From contig CAYTOF010000002.1 of the NCBI GenBank assembly GCA_964439435.1, positions 4,170 to 68,169 on the forward strand: DNA of 64,000 nt. The letters are read 5' to 3'. The DNA comes from CAYTOF01 sp964439435. GTDB taxonomy: Bacteria; Bacillota; Clostridia; Oscillospirales; QAMX01. The translations under genes and the position numbers were made by a program. A model generated the notes under the pieces. That model made no database searches and had not been told where the DNA came from. It saw only the letters and a program-made list of their open reading frames with translations. This document shows, piece after piece, positions 36,008-44,821 of this stretch (the stretch's first letter is position 1; the number at the start of each line of letters is the position of its first letter).

Positions 36008-36046
36008 GCGGCCGGATACATCTCTACTAAAGTTGTATCCGGTTGC
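36008..36046 (+). terminator. Hairpin after the PfkB kinase gene
   Basis: CCGGATACA pairs with TGTATCCGG (9 bp); the stem is extended by two G-U and two G-C pairs, with a 13-base loop. No T run follows, so termination is uncertain. It lies just before the ribosome binding site of the lipoprotein gene. Confidence 0.5.
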
Positions 36047-36065
36047 GGTATTGCCTGGAGGGAAA

Positions 36066-37058
36066 GTGACAAAAAGAATTATTTTGTGCATACTGATTTT
36101 GCCGTTATTAGCATTGATTGGTTGCAGCGGCCATACTATGTCTGCAAACACACTTGTGCTTGATGGCCAAGTGATTACAGTTCCCTACGTTGTAAGGATC
36201 GATAACTATGAAGTGAAAGCAGATGAATATAGATATTATTACCTTAATCTACTAAATGAAAGAACAGCTGATACCGATGATAGAGACTGGTCACATGATG
36301 AATCGAACAATTTCAAGGACACAGTTTTAGAATACCTTTTACTTGAAAGGGCAGCACATATTTATGCTACCGATCTTGGTATAGTGTTTACAGATGAAGA
36401 TGCTGTTCGTGCTGAAAGCGAAATTGAAGAATTGAGACAAGGTGCAGGAGGAAATAAAGAATTCTTATCGGAATTAAGTGCAGAGTTTTTAACAGAAAGA
36501 TTATTGCTCGAACAGATAAAAGCGGAAATCATCTATGAAAAACTATATAATATGATGTTCGACGTCGGGGGAATATATGAAATAAGCGAATCAGAAATGT
36601 TGGACATCGTAAAGGAAAACTATGTTTGTGTCCGATACTTGATGTTGTCAAAAAACAACGAAAATCATGATTCTGAGGAGTTTGCCCGAGACCTATTAGA
36701 GCGAATAAATAACGGCACAGATTTTGTTACTCTTGTCAACGAATATGGCGAAGACTTGAGGATGCTTAATAATCCGGATGGGTATTATTTCACATATGGG
36801 ATGCTTGATGACCATTTTACTGACATTTGCTTCAGTCTTGAGGTAGGTGAAATAAGCGAGGTTGTTGACAGTGAAGGCAAACTATATATTATAAAAAGAC
36901 AGCCAATTGACGATAGTTATGTTAAAGAGACCATAGATGTTTTTATAAAAGCCTATAAGATGAACATCTTTCAAATGGAACTACAAAAGATTTCTCAGAA
37001 ACTCAGCATTGAATATTCGGATATTTACGAGGCAATATCGCCCTTTTCGATGTCATAA
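36066..37058 (+). CDS. Lipoprotein with parvulin-like peptidyl-prolyl isomerase domain (SurA/PrsA type)
   Basis: A 330-residue protein with a lipoprotein signal peptide: a basic start, hydrophobic core IILCILILPLLALIG and lipobox cysteine near residue 20. A SurA-N-like helical chaperone region follows (about 50-180), with FKDTVLEYLLLERAA. The parvulin-like domain is at about 185-290, with VRYLMLSKN at the start and FSLEVGEISEVVDSEGKLYIIKR at the end. PrsA-type proteins fold secreted proteins at the outer face of the membrane. The conserved parvulin histidine (ARHIL) is replaced by RYLML, so catalysis may be weak and the chaperone role primary. The GTG start follows GGAGGG. It is followed by spoVT, 53 bases downstream. 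Confidence 0.8.
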   Translation: MTKRIILCILILPLLALIGCSGHTMSANTLVLDGQVITVPYVVRIDNYEVKADEYRYYYLNLLNERTADTDDRDWSHDESNNFKDTVLEYLLLERAAHIYATDLGIVFTDEDAVRAESEIEELRQGAGGNKEFLSELSAEFLTERLLLEQIKAEIIYEKLYNMMFDVGGIYEISESEMLDIVKENYVCVRYLMLSKNNENHDSEEFARDLLERINNGTDFVTLVNEYGEDLRMLNNPDGYYFTYGMLDDHFTDICFSLEVGEISEVVDSEGKLYIIKRQPIDDSYVKETIDVFIKAYKMNIFQMELQKISQKLSIEYSDIYEAISPFSMS

Positions 37059-37111
37059 TTGAGACATGGGCAAGTAGTGTCAAAAGATGACGAATGGATA
37101 TCGGAGGACAG

Positions 37112-37651
37112 ATGAAAGCAAGAGGTATAGTGAGACGGATAGACGATTTGGGAAGAGTTGTTATACCCAAGGAGATAAGGCGCCTACTGAAAATTCGCGA
37201 AGGAGATCCACTTGAGATTTTTACCGGCAAGAATGAGGATATTATACTGAGAAAGTATTCCCCGATAGGTGAAATTGCTCCTTTTGCATCTCAATTATGT
37301 GAAACAGTTTCGCGCATATCAGGTTATACCGTTGCAGTGTCGGACCGAGATGCAATAATTGCTATTTCCGGACCATCACAAAAGGACTTGGCTGACAAGA
37401 AAATCAGCTATGAGCTCGAAGCAATTATAGATAACCGTCAAAGTCATTTTGATAGAATAGGGGGAAATGGGATTAAGATAGTACAAGATTATTCAAGAAA
37501 AAGTGCATTTGCCGCAGTGCCTATTATCGTTCTTGGGGATATTACGGGATGTGCTCTAATTATCGGAGACGAAAATGATATTTGCACTGATGCGGAAATG
37601 AAACTTTGCCAGAGTATAGCTGGATTTTTAAGCATGCAAATCGAAGCTTGA
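37112..37651 (+). CDS. spoVT: Stage V sporulation protein T (AbrB-family regulator)
   Basis: A 179-residue transcription regulator, matching the 178 residues of Bacillus SpoVT. The N-terminal swapped-hairpin AbrB domain is complete: KARGIVRRIDDLGRVVIPKEIRR, followed by the LKIREGDPLEIF segment. The C-terminal GAF-like domain (about 55-178) has ASQLCETVSRISGYTVAVSDRDAI and ends with CQSIAGFLSMQIEA. In spore formers SpoVT tunes late forespore (sigma-G) genes. The ATG at 37112 follows GGAGG. No clear sigma-G promoter is visible. A long, nearly perfect hairpin follows the stop. Together with the GerMN protein it supports a sporulating lineage, though SpoVT also survives in some non-spore-forming Clostridia. 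Confidence 0.93.
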   Translation: MKARGIVRRIDDLGRVVIPKEIRRLLKIREGDPLEIFTGKNEDIILRKYSPIGEIAPFASQLCETVSRISGYTVAVSDRDAIIAISGPSQKDLADKKISYELEAIIDNRQSHFDRIGGNGIKIVQDYSRKSAFAAVPIIVLGDITGCALIIGDENDICTDAEMKLCQSIAGFLSMQIEA

Positions 37652-37668
37652 TAATGAGGATAATAAGA

Positions 37669-37721
37669 ATGATGAGTGAAAGAGGGTTTGGACAGTACGC
37701 AAACTCTCTTTCACTCATCAT
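37669..37721. terminator. Long hairpin between the convergent spoVT and GerMN genes
   Basis: A 22-bp stem with a single G-U wobble, arms 37669-37690 and 37700-37721, with a 9-base loop. There is no strong T run on either side. The position between convergent genes fits a bidirectional terminator. Confidence 0.7.
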
Positions 37722-37799
37722 GGTCTGATAGAGGTGAAGTTGAATCTTTGTTGATTGATAAAAGTTGAATAAAAAGAACAAGGACTCGCAAAGATAAAA

Positions 37800-38747
37800 T
37801 TATTGAGCCAATGAATTGCCTCTAATTAAGGAGTTGTTTTTATAAAGAGCTTCAGAGAGCTCTATTTTTATAAACCGGAATTTTTCTATTCCTTCGACCT
37901 GTAGTTTAACAGAATTTATTTGTGGGAGCGCAGTCAAAGAGTTAACAATGGAATATATAGACACTTCAGCAGATGCTGAATCTTTAATTGTGTCCAACTG
38001 CGTTATCTGCGAAGATAAACACAGAGAAACTTCGCCATTGTATGTGGATATTGAATTTAGAGATGTACCTGATGGGAAATATCGGATAGATCCGTTTTCA
38101 TTTGATTGACCTTCAAGCAGAAGCTTTACTATGTATTCAATGGGATCTTGGTCGGCAAAAAGCACGACAGATAAACTTTGAGGAAACAATGCTTTTAGAT
38201 TTTCGTCAGGATAGTACAGGATAAACACATGCTCGTTCTTCATGTAAAATTCGCTGCTGCTGATAAATGAACTCAGAGAGACAAAATCTGTACTGGAGAT
38301 AGGGTGAGGGGAGTTTGATATGCGAAATGAAAAGCTTGTCAAGCCATTGATACCGGTAAGTGAGCGGATAATACAATAGTCTGCTAAGCTCATTTCATAG
38401 TTACTGAGACTTGAGTATTCAGAAGATAGATTAATAATCAATTTGGTATCTGTTAAATTCAGGCTGTTTACTTTCAGACCCGGCGGAAAGGGGTTGAGGA
38501 GGCTTGAAGTGTTTGGGCCTGCAAATAGTTGCCTCAGTAGCTCGTGGATTAATCCGATTTCTGTCGTAGATGGTATATATCGCTTCTCATATTCAAATAT
38601 GCTATTCACATTATTCTCTGTTAGAAAATAAAGATGATATTTTTCTGACTTGCTATCATGGTCAGGAAAAAATACAGCCATATAGACAATTGCTGTTAAA
38701 AAAATGACAGCAAGTAAAATTATCATGATGCTATAGGTTTTTTTCAT
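37800..38747 (-). CDS. Membrane-anchored protein with two GerMN domains
   Basis: A 315-residue protein with an N-terminal membrane anchor (residues 5-28, IMIILLAVIFLTAIVYMAVFF) and no lipobox cysteine. Two repeated GerMN domains follow. The first spans about 30-160, with HELLRQLFAGPNTSSLLNPFPPG and LIINLSSEYSS. The second spans about 165-305, with YIVKLLLEGQSN, RYFPSGTSLNSI and VSLCLSS. GerMN domains occur in the spore germination protein GerM and in actinobacterial LpqB. The gene is last in a minus-strand run after an exported helix-hairpin-helix protein, a response regulator and a histidine kinase. This context points to an extracytoplasmic partner of the kinase rather than a germination-specific protein. 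Confidence 0.82.
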   Translation of the reverse strand: MKKTYSIMIILLAVIFLTAIVYMAVFFPDHDSKSEKYHLYFLTENNVNSIFEYEKRYIPSTTEIGLIHELLRQLFAGPNTSSLLNPFPPGLKVNSLNLTDTKLIINLSSEYSSLSNYEMSLADYCIIRSLTGINGLTSFSFRISNSPHPISSTDFVSLSSFISSSEFYMKNEHVFILYYPDENLKALFPQSLSVVLFADQDPIEYIVKLLLEGQSNENGSIRYFPSGTSLNSISTYNGEVSLCLSSQITQLDTIKDSASAEVSIYSIVNSLTALPQINSVKLQVEGIEKFRFIKIELSEALYKNNSLIRGNSLAQ

Positions 38748-38812
38748 TTTTAATCACCTATATAAAATGTGTCGTTAGCCGTTTCATTGGTACAATATTA
38801 TTAACTGAGTTA

Positions 38813-40243
38813 TCAACTGATTTTATATTCATCTGCCTTCTCGTAAAGAGGGAATTTGACGGTGAACCGAGCACCTCCATTTGCACGGTTTTGTGCTGTA
38901 ACGGTGCCATTACAGCTCTGTACTGCAGCAGCCACTATAGATAATCCGAGGCCGGTGCCACCGGTGGTCCTGGCACGCGCTTTATCCACTCGATAAAACC
39001 GATCAAATATTCTGCGCAAATCCTCTTCGGGGATACCCTCACCATCATCATCTACGATGAAAGTAGCATTACCGTCATGTCCGTACAGATAAACACGAAC
39101 TTCATTGCCTTTCCCTCCATATTTTATGGCATTCTCTATGATATTGTAAAAAACTTGATATATAAGATCATAATTTGCCAAGACAATACAATTATCTGCC
39201 AACTCATGTCGGATTTTAGAATCAGATGCTGATGCCAGTGGTGCAAGCATCCGGCATACATTTTTAGCAATATAAGATAGGTTTAACGGAACAAGATCAG
39301 TATTACTAGATTCGTCGTCATAGCGGGTAATCTGCAAAAGTTTACCGCTTATTCGCGTAAGCCGCTCTATCTCGTCATTTATATCCAGTAAAAACTCTTT
39401 AATGCTCTCTTCATCTATATCCGGAGTCTGTAATATAGAATCAGACAATAATTTTATGGATGCCAAAGGAGTTCGCAATTCGTGTGAAGCATCAGAGACG
39501 AATCTTCGTCTCTGCTCCTCAGTTTTGGACAACGCAAATGAAAGGTCGTTGAGCTCGGAGGCCAATACTGCAAACTCATCACTACCTTTGGTTTGAACAT
39601 CTGCATTATAGTCACCTGTTTTAATTTTTTCCATACCTTCAATTAGAGTACGAGCGTTCTTGTTGAAGCTGATGTATAAATAGAAGCCAAACAGCAATGG
39701 AACAGATAAAAGTAATAATGAGGTGAAAAAAAGTATATTGCTGATATTTGAATATTCACTTCCTATGTTAGGATCCTCTGTGTGCAAATAGATTACTCCT
39801 GTGATTGAATCGCCTTGTAAACGAGGTACTGCAACATCGAAATAGAATACACTTTTATGATAACGCATGGAAAATGCATCATTTCCTCTAAATGCAGTGT
39901 TGATTTCGGGAGTTATTATTCGAAGACCAGCTTTGTTGTTTTTGCTATTGCTGTCGTAGAGAGATTTACCCGTATTGTCAGTTATGATTAAACTCATGGT
40001 GTTTTCGGTCTGTATTTCAGATAACAGGGATGAAAAGACTTCGGGATATCTATCTTGAGGGTAAGTATCGGCCAGGTGAGAAAAATGATTAGCAAGGGTT
40101 AGAGAGCTTTGCCTGTAGGCAAGCTCAATTGCTTTTTTCAAACTGATTGGATATACCACTGTAAGGCTAATCAAAAAAGCGATTGCTATTACAGTATTTA
40201 TCAGCAAAAACTTCAAACTAGATTTTGAAAAAATCCTTTTCAT
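38813..40243 (-). CDS. Two-component sensor histidine kinase
   Basis: A 476-residue membrane kinase. Membrane segments at about 10-32 and 166-190 flank an extracellular sensor domain of about 130 residues (with [15 protein letters not shown], a PAS/dCACHE-like strand pattern). HAMP (190-243) leads to the HisKA domain with the phospho-accepting His near residue 252 in [21 protein letters not shown]. The ATPase domain has the N box [15 protein letters not shown], the G1 box [13 protein letters not shown], the F box [12 protein letters not shown] and the G2 box [11 protein letters not shown]. It follows the response regulator by 51 bases. The architecture is that of PhoR/MtrB-like kinases, which monitor the envelope. 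Confidence 0.95.
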   Translation of the reverse strand: MKRIFSKSSLKFLLINTVIAIAFLISLTVVYPISLKKAIELAYRQSSLTLANHFSHLADTYPQDRYPEVFSSLLSEIQTENTMSLIITDNTGKSLYDSNSKNNKAGLRIITPEINTAFRGNDAFSMRYHKSVFYFDVAVPRLQGDSITGVIYLHTEDPNIGSEYSNISNILFFTSLLLLSVPLLFGFYLYISFNKNARTLIEGMEKIKTGDYNADVQTKGSDEFAVLASELNDLSFALSKTEEQRRRFVSDASHELRTPLASIKLLSDSILQTPDIDEESIKEFLLDINDEIERLTRISGKLLQITRYDDESSNTDLVPLNLSYIAKNVCRMLAPLASASDSKIRHELADNCIVLANYDLIYQVFYNIIENAIKYGGKGNEVRVYLYGHDGNATFIVDDDGEGIPEEDLRRIFDRFYRVDKARARTTGGTGLGLSIVAAAVQSCNGTVTAQNRANGGARFTVKFPLYEKADEYKIS

Positions 40244-40294
40244 TAGTAGCCTACTTGAAAGAATAAGGCATGACCGGGTATCAAAAAGGTGAAA

Positions 40295-40978
40295 CTATAT
40301 CTTGTAATAATATCCAACGCCCCACTTAGTAAGAATATGTACAGGTTCTGCGGGATTGCTTTCTAATTTTTCACGAAGCCTTCTTATGTGTACGTCAACA
40401 GTCCTGATGTCACCGGGATAATAGTAACCCCATACCGTATTTAACAAAGACTCGCGGCTGAAGACGCAGTTGGCAGAGCGCATAAGCAACTCAAGCAGAT
40501 CGAATTCTTTGGGGGTTAAGTCAACCGCTTTGTCATTTGCATAAGCGAGTCTCTCGTTCAAATCAAGAGATATGGCACCACCTTCAAGCTTGGATGTGTC
40601 CTCAGCTTTGGATGTTTTTGCAGCAGAGCGCCTCAAAATAGCTCTGATACGAGCTTTGAGCTCAAGCACATTGAAAGGCTTGGAAAGATAATCATCAGCA
40701 CCGTGTTCAAAACCAAGGAGCTTATCAGTATCTTCACCTTTCGCGGTGAGCATGATTACGGGAACTTTTGAAAACTCGCGAATACGCCTGCAAACCTCCA
40801 AGCCGTTAATTTTAGGCAGCATAAGGTCCAATATTATAAGATCATATTCTACCTCACTTGCCAAAGCCAGGGCCTCTTCGCCATTGAATACGGCATCTAC
40901 ATCGTATCCCTCGTTTTCAAGGTTAAACTTCAGTCCTTTGACGAGAAGTTTTTCGTCATCGACAATTAAAATACGCAT
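40295..40978 (-). CDS. OmpR/PhoB-family response regulator
   Basis: A 227-residue regulator. The receiver domain (1-120) begins RILIVDDEKLLVKGL, has the phosphorylation Asp in DLIILDLMLPKINGLE near residue 52, Thr/Lys in IMLTAKGEDTDKLLGFEHGADDYLSKPFN, and a winged-helix DNA-binding domain (about 135-227) with DLTPKEFDLLELLMRS and TVDVHIRRLREKLE. It ends GVGYYYKI. It is paired with the downstream histidine kinase and preceded by a small exported protein whose stop lies five bases upstream. Its targets cannot be read from the sequence. Confidence 0.96.
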   Translation of the reverse strand: MRILIVDDEKLLVKGLKFNLENEGYDVDAVFNGEEALALASEVEYDLIILDLMLPKINGLEVCRRIREFSKVPVIMLTAKGEDTDKLLGFEHGADDYLSKPFNVLELKARIRAILRRSAAKTSKAEDTSKLEGGAISLDLNERLAYANDKAVDLTPKEFDLLELLMRSANCVFSRESLLNTVWGYYYPGDIRTVDVHIRRLREKLESNPAEPVHILTKWGVGYYYKI

Positions 40979-40983
40979 GTCAT

Positions 40984-41340
40984 TTACTCCTTTTTGTTAA
41001 TAATTAAATATGGTTCAACTGACAAAAACTGTCCTAATCCGATTCCCTGAATAAGGGATACTTGCTCAATTGATTCAAAAGAACCAAGTTCGCTTCGCAG
41101 AGTAAACACTAAGTTGATGTCTATTAGCTTGCCTAAAATTGATTCCAATTCTTCAGAAGATGCGGAGTTTAGATCGAATATTGCCAGGTGCGATCCGGCT
41201 TGTGGTCTGTAGGGTGAAAAATTTTGGTCATTTATAGATTGGTATGCACCAATCATATGCAGTGAACTATGGGCATATGCGAGAGAACCAAGAAAAAGAA
41301 TTGAGACTATGATAATTGCCATTGAAAAAGATAAACGCAT
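40984..41340 (-). CDS. Exported protein with ComEA-like helix-hairpin-helix domain
   Basis: A 118-residue protein with an N-terminal signal peptide or anchor (residues 5-24, MAIIIVSILFLGSLAYA). After a short linker there is a ComEA-type helix-hairpin-helix module at about residues 53-113. FDLNSASSEELESILG and FESIEQVSLIQGIGLGQFL correspond to the family pattern LNTASAEEL...FTSVEELLNVPGIG. The first hairpin is degenerate (GKLIDINLVF in place of GIGPSLAQRI), so DNA binding is doubtful; the second GIG is kept. It heads the operon with the response regulator and kinase, only five bases away. Stand-alone exported HhH proteins can bind DNA in uptake, but here a role linked to the sensor kinase is also possible. 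Confidence 0.7.
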   Translation of the reverse strand: MRLSFSMAIIIVSILFLGSLAYAHSSLHMIGAYQSINDQNFSPYRPQAGSHLAIFDLNSASSEELESILGKLIDINLVFTLRSELGSFESIEQVSLIQGIGLGQFLSVEPYLIINKKE

Positions 41341-41408
41341 ACTATACCTTTATGACTGTGCAACAAAATGAGGATAAAAACGGAAAGAAGAGATTTTACA
41401 AATGAGCG

Positions 41409-41438
41409 TTGAAAACAGATGTCAATTTATGATAGAAT
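41409..41438 (+). promoter_or_regulatory. Predicted promoter for the D,D-carboxypeptidase gene
   Basis: TTGAAA (-35), an 18-base spacer and TAGAAT (-10). It lies in the 175-base divergent region between the two-component operon and the carboxypeptidase. The match is moderate. Confidence 0.4.
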
Positions 41439-41515
41439 CTTTAATGGGTCTCTAAGTTGTTACAGAGCATGAACCAAATGACTATATTATTATAGCACAT
41501 TTTCAGAGGTTATGT

Positions 41516-42832
41516 ATGAAAATAATGAAAAAGTTTTTCCTGATATTTATATTTCCTTTTGTATTGATATATAGCGTCAGCATTCCGAGTCGGGCAGATG
41601 AAATAACTGTTGCTGCCCGTGGTGTAATTCTTGTTGAAGCAAACACCGGAGAGGTCATTTTTGAACAAGATGCCGACAATCGAATGTTTCCTGCATCATT
41701 AACAAAGCTAATGACAGCATTGATAGTTGCCGAAAAATGTGAGCTTGATGAATTAGTAACTGCCAACCCCACGGCACTTAAAAATCTTAATCCAGCGGGA
41801 AGTTCTGCTAACATAAAAGAAGGGGAAATTTTAACTGTTGAGCAATTGTTGTATTGTGCACTGGTCTCTTCCGGAAACGATGCTGCGAATGTCTTGGCAA
41901 TGCATGTTTCAAATTCGATTGAGGGCTTTGTGCAACTGATGAACAATAAAGCGTTTGAATTGGGATGTCTTGGTACAAACTTTGTCAATCCCCATGGCTT
42001 ACATGATGTAAGTCATTATACTACAGCCCGAGACATGTATATTATTACAAGAGAGTTTATGAAACATTCATTTCTCATGAAGATTGCCAATACTGTTTCA
42101 CATATTATACCTGCCACCAACAAAACTCCGGTGCAACGAATTCTGAATACAACAAACTATTTAATCTCAGGCATACAAACAAATAAATACATATACAGTT
42201 ATGCCAGGGGGATTAAAACCGGAACAACGACACCGGCCGGTTACTGTCTGGTATCCACTGCTGAAAAAGGCGGACTTTTCCTTGTCTGCGTGATTATGGG
42301 CTCGTATAAAGACAGTGTCTCGGGAGACATAATGAGTTTTGTGGAAAGCAAAAGATTATATGAAAATGCATTTAATAATTTTGCCTACAAAAAACTCATT
42401 GAGACCGGAACCCCAATTGTAGAAGTTGAAGTTACAATGTCTCAAGAAGCAGAAACTGTTATCGCAATAACACAGAGCTCGGTTGAATATTTACTTGGCA
42501 GTGATTTTGACAAAAATGCTGTTGTCATCACACCGTATCTTTATTCTGATTCTGTCGAGGCGCCTATTATCAAAGGACAGGTTCTTGGGGAAGCAGATGT
42601 ATCATATAATGGCAGAAGTTACGGGCGCATTAAACTTATCGCGCTTACAAGTGTTGAAAGATCTAATTTTATGCATATCATGGAAAAAATCAGGGCACAT
42701 CTAGATAGACCGATTATATTCATTGTTGCATTTGGAGTTGTAGCAATAGTACTGTTCTATATCTTTATTTCAGTTTTGGTCAACAGAAAAAAAAGATTGA
42801 GAATGATAAAAAGAAAAGGGAGATACCTTTAA
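41516..42832 (+). CDS. D-alanyl-D-alanine carboxypeptidase (peptidase S11, DacF/PBP5-like)
   Basis: A 438-residue low-molecular-weight penicillin-binding protein. A signal peptide (residues 5-27) precedes the catalytic domain with ARGVILVEANTGEVIFEQDAD. The active-site motifs are SLTKLMTALI (SxxK) near residue 61, SSGNDAANVLA (SxN) near residue 120, and RGIKTGTTTPAGYCLVS (KTG) near residue 235. A beta-rich PBP5-C-like domain follows, then a C-terminal membrane segment (about 400-425, IIFIVAFGVVAIVLFYIFI) and a basic tail. It trims the terminal D-Ala from peptidoglycan stem peptides outside the membrane. DacF-type enzymes act in spore cortex formation, but this could equally be the vegetative DacA type. 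Confidence 0.93.
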   Translation: MKIMKKFFLIFIFPFVLIYSVSIPSRADEITVAARGVILVEANTGEVIFEQDADNRMFPASLTKLMTALIVAEKCELDELVTANPTALKNLNPAGSSANIKEGEILTVEQLLYCALVSSGNDAANVLAMHVSNSIEGFVQLMNNKAFELGCLGTNFVNPHGLHDVSHYTTARDMYIITREFMKHSFLMKIANTVSHIIPATNKTPVQRILNTTNYLISGIQTNKYIYSYARGIKTGTTTPAGYCLVSTAEKGGLFLVCVIMGSYKDSVSGDIMSFVESKRLYENAFNNFAYKKLIETGTPIVEVEVTMSQEAETVIAITQSSVEYLLGSDFDKNAVVITPYLYSDSVEAPIIKGQVLGEADVSYNGRSYGRIKLIALTSVERSNFMHIMEKIRAHLDRPIIFIVAFGVVAIVLFYIFISVLVNRKKRLRMIKRKGRYL

Positions 42833-42907
42833 TACATCATGATTAAACAACAGTTTTCATCCACTGTTTTATGAAGCGTGTACTTGTGGTATATGGATTG
42901 TATTTAA

Positions 42908-44821
42908 ATGATTGACATTTCGGTAAATAATCTTAAAAAGAGTTTTGGAGACTTTTGTATATTTGAAGATATAAACTTTGAAATATATGAAGGTCAAAAA
43001 GTGTCTATAATTGGTGAGAACGGTGTCGGCAAAACCACGCTGTTACGTATACTTGCCGGCATTGAATCATTTGATGATGGTAACCTTACATTGAGCAAGT
43101 TTAAAACCTTGGCAATGTTAGATCAAATTCCTTCTTATCCGAATCGCATGACTGTAAAAGAAGTTATGGAAACAGCCTTTGAAGAAGTCCATCTGCTCAA
43201 GAAAAGACTACAAGAAATCGAACAAAAAATGGAATTTCATCATGATGATTTGCTGTTAAAGTCATATGCAGTTTATTCTGAAGATTTTGAGAGGTTGGGA
43301 GGATATGAGACTGAGTTTAAACTGGCCAAAATTTCTAATGGTCTCGGCATACACGCAACTTTCTATGATCGACTGTATTCTGAGTTATCGGGCGGGGAAA
43401 TGACAAAAGTAAATCTTGCTCGGATTCTGTTGTCAGATGCTGATATTTTATTGTTGGATGAGCCGACAAATCATCTTGATATTGCCGCGCTTGAATGGTT
43501 AGAAGAATTTATCCATTCTTTTAAAGGCACAATTGTGACGATATCCCATGACAGATATTTTCTGGATCGAATAACGACACGAACAATCGAATTATCCGAA
43601 AATTCTGCGAGGGTATGGGAAGGAAATTATAGTTATTATCTGTATCACAAAGAAGAAGAAAACATCAGAATTGAACAACAATATAATAGAGGAATAAAAG
43701 AGATAAAAAGACTTGAATATACATCCAGACGCATGCACGGATGGGGAATGGGTAACAGTAGACTCATGAGACGTGCTTTTGCTTTGGATAAACGAATCGA
43801 AAGATTGAAGTCTGACCTTCCCGCTCAAAGCAAAAACAGAGCAAAACTAAAGGCCGGTTTGATTGAGGCAGATCGAACCGGGAATGACGTTTTGAAAATT
43901 GAGCACTTATCAAAGAGCTATGACAGCACTGAAGTGTTAAAGGATTTAGATGCCGAAGTAAAAAGAGGGGAGACCATTGCTATTATTGGTAACAATGGAA
44001 CAGGAAAAACGACCCTGTTAAAAATACTGATGGGCGAAGAAAATCCAACCGAGGGCAAGATAAAATGGGGGAGCTCTATTGAATTGGCATATTTACCACA
44101 AAAAATTAAATTTGATGATGAAAACAAAACAATTTTGGAAACAACTATGAGTGAGTTGGGTTTGACTGAGCCATCTGCTCGAAACAGACTTGGTGTCTAT
44201 TTGTTCAGAGGAGATGATGTGTTTAAGACAATAAATGTTCTTTCGGGCGGCGAAAAGAGCAGATTGTGTCTGTGTTTATTACTTTACAAAGAAATCAACA
44301 CCATTTTGTTGGATGAGCCAACTAATCATCTTGATGTGTATTCGCGAGAATGGCTTGAAGATACACTGGGAGAGTTCGAAGGAACAATGATATTTGTCTC
44401 ACATGATAGATATTTTGTTTCAAAATTTGCCGATAGAATATGGGAAATAGACAACAGCAATTTAATGGATTTTCGAGGAAATTACAAGGAATTTAGAGAA
44501 TATAAAGAAAGATTAAGAGCAACTCAAGTTGAAGACATAAAGGCAATAGATATTGGTACCAAGAGGATACAAATAAAAGATGAGGAGAAAAATGAAAAGA
44601 TACTGCGCCAAGAAATAAGCGAGCTTGAGGTTCTAATAAATAAAGCTGAAGGCGAAATAGCCCTTCTTTCAGAAAATATGATGAAGCATGGAAACGATTA
44701 TGAATTGCTCAGTGAATTGAATGAAAAATACGAAGTGTTTCTTGATGAAATAAACAATTTATATGCAAAACTTGAATCAGTGAGCAATGAGCTGGATGAA
44801 TTATCAGAGGTAACGCCATGA
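42908..44821 (+). CDS. ABC-F family ATPase
   Basis: A 637-residue soluble protein with two ABC ATPase cassettes and no membrane segments. The first has Walker A GENGVGKTTLLRIL near residue 40, the signature LSGGEMTKVNLAR and Walker B ILLLDEPTNHLD near residue 185. A charged linker follows (about 240-300, with RRMHGWGMGNSRLMRRAF). The second has GNNGTGKTTLLKIL near residue 365, LSGGEKSRLCLCL and ILLDEPTNHLDVYS. The C-terminal 80 residues are Glu/Lys-rich and probably coiled coil. ABC-F proteins act on the ribosome, some as antibiotic-resistance factors; this one cannot be assigned to a resistance class from sequence alone. It overlaps the next gene by four bases. Confidence 0.92.
   Translation: MIDISVNNLKKSFGDFCIFEDINFEIYEGQKVSIIGENGVGKTTLLRILAGIESFDDGNLTLSKFKTLAMLDQIPSYPNRMTVKEVMETAFEEVHLLKKRLQEIEQKMEFHHDDLLLKSYAVYSEDFERLGGYETEFKLAKISNGLGIHATFYDRLYSELSGGEMTKVNLARILLSDADILLLDEPTNHLDIAALEWLEEFIHSFKGTIVTISHDRYFLDRITTRTIELSENSARVWEGNYSYYLYHKEEENIRIEQQYNRGIKEIKRLEYTSRRMHGWGMGNSRLMRRAFALDKRIERLKSDLPAQSKNRAKLKAGLIEADRTGNDVLKIEHLSKSYDSTEVLKDLDAEVKRGETIAIIGNNGTGKTTLLKILMGEENPTEGKIKWGSSIELAYLPQKIKFDDENKTILETTMSELGLTEPSARNRLGVYLFRGDDVFKTINVLSGGEKSRLCLCLLLYKEINTILLDEPTNHLDVYSREWLEDTLGEFEGTMIFVSHDRYFVSKFADRIWEIDNSNLMDFRGNYKEFREYKERLRATQVEDIKAIDIGTKRIQIKDEEKNEKILRQEISELEVLINKAEGEIALLSENMMKHGNDYELLSELNEKYEVFLDEINNLYAKLESVSNELDELSEVTP

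Noticed and set aside
42908..44821. ABC-F protein as an antibiotic-resistance determinant
   Set aside because: General ABC-F motifs are seen, but nothing assigns it to a resistance subfamily; housekeeping members are common.
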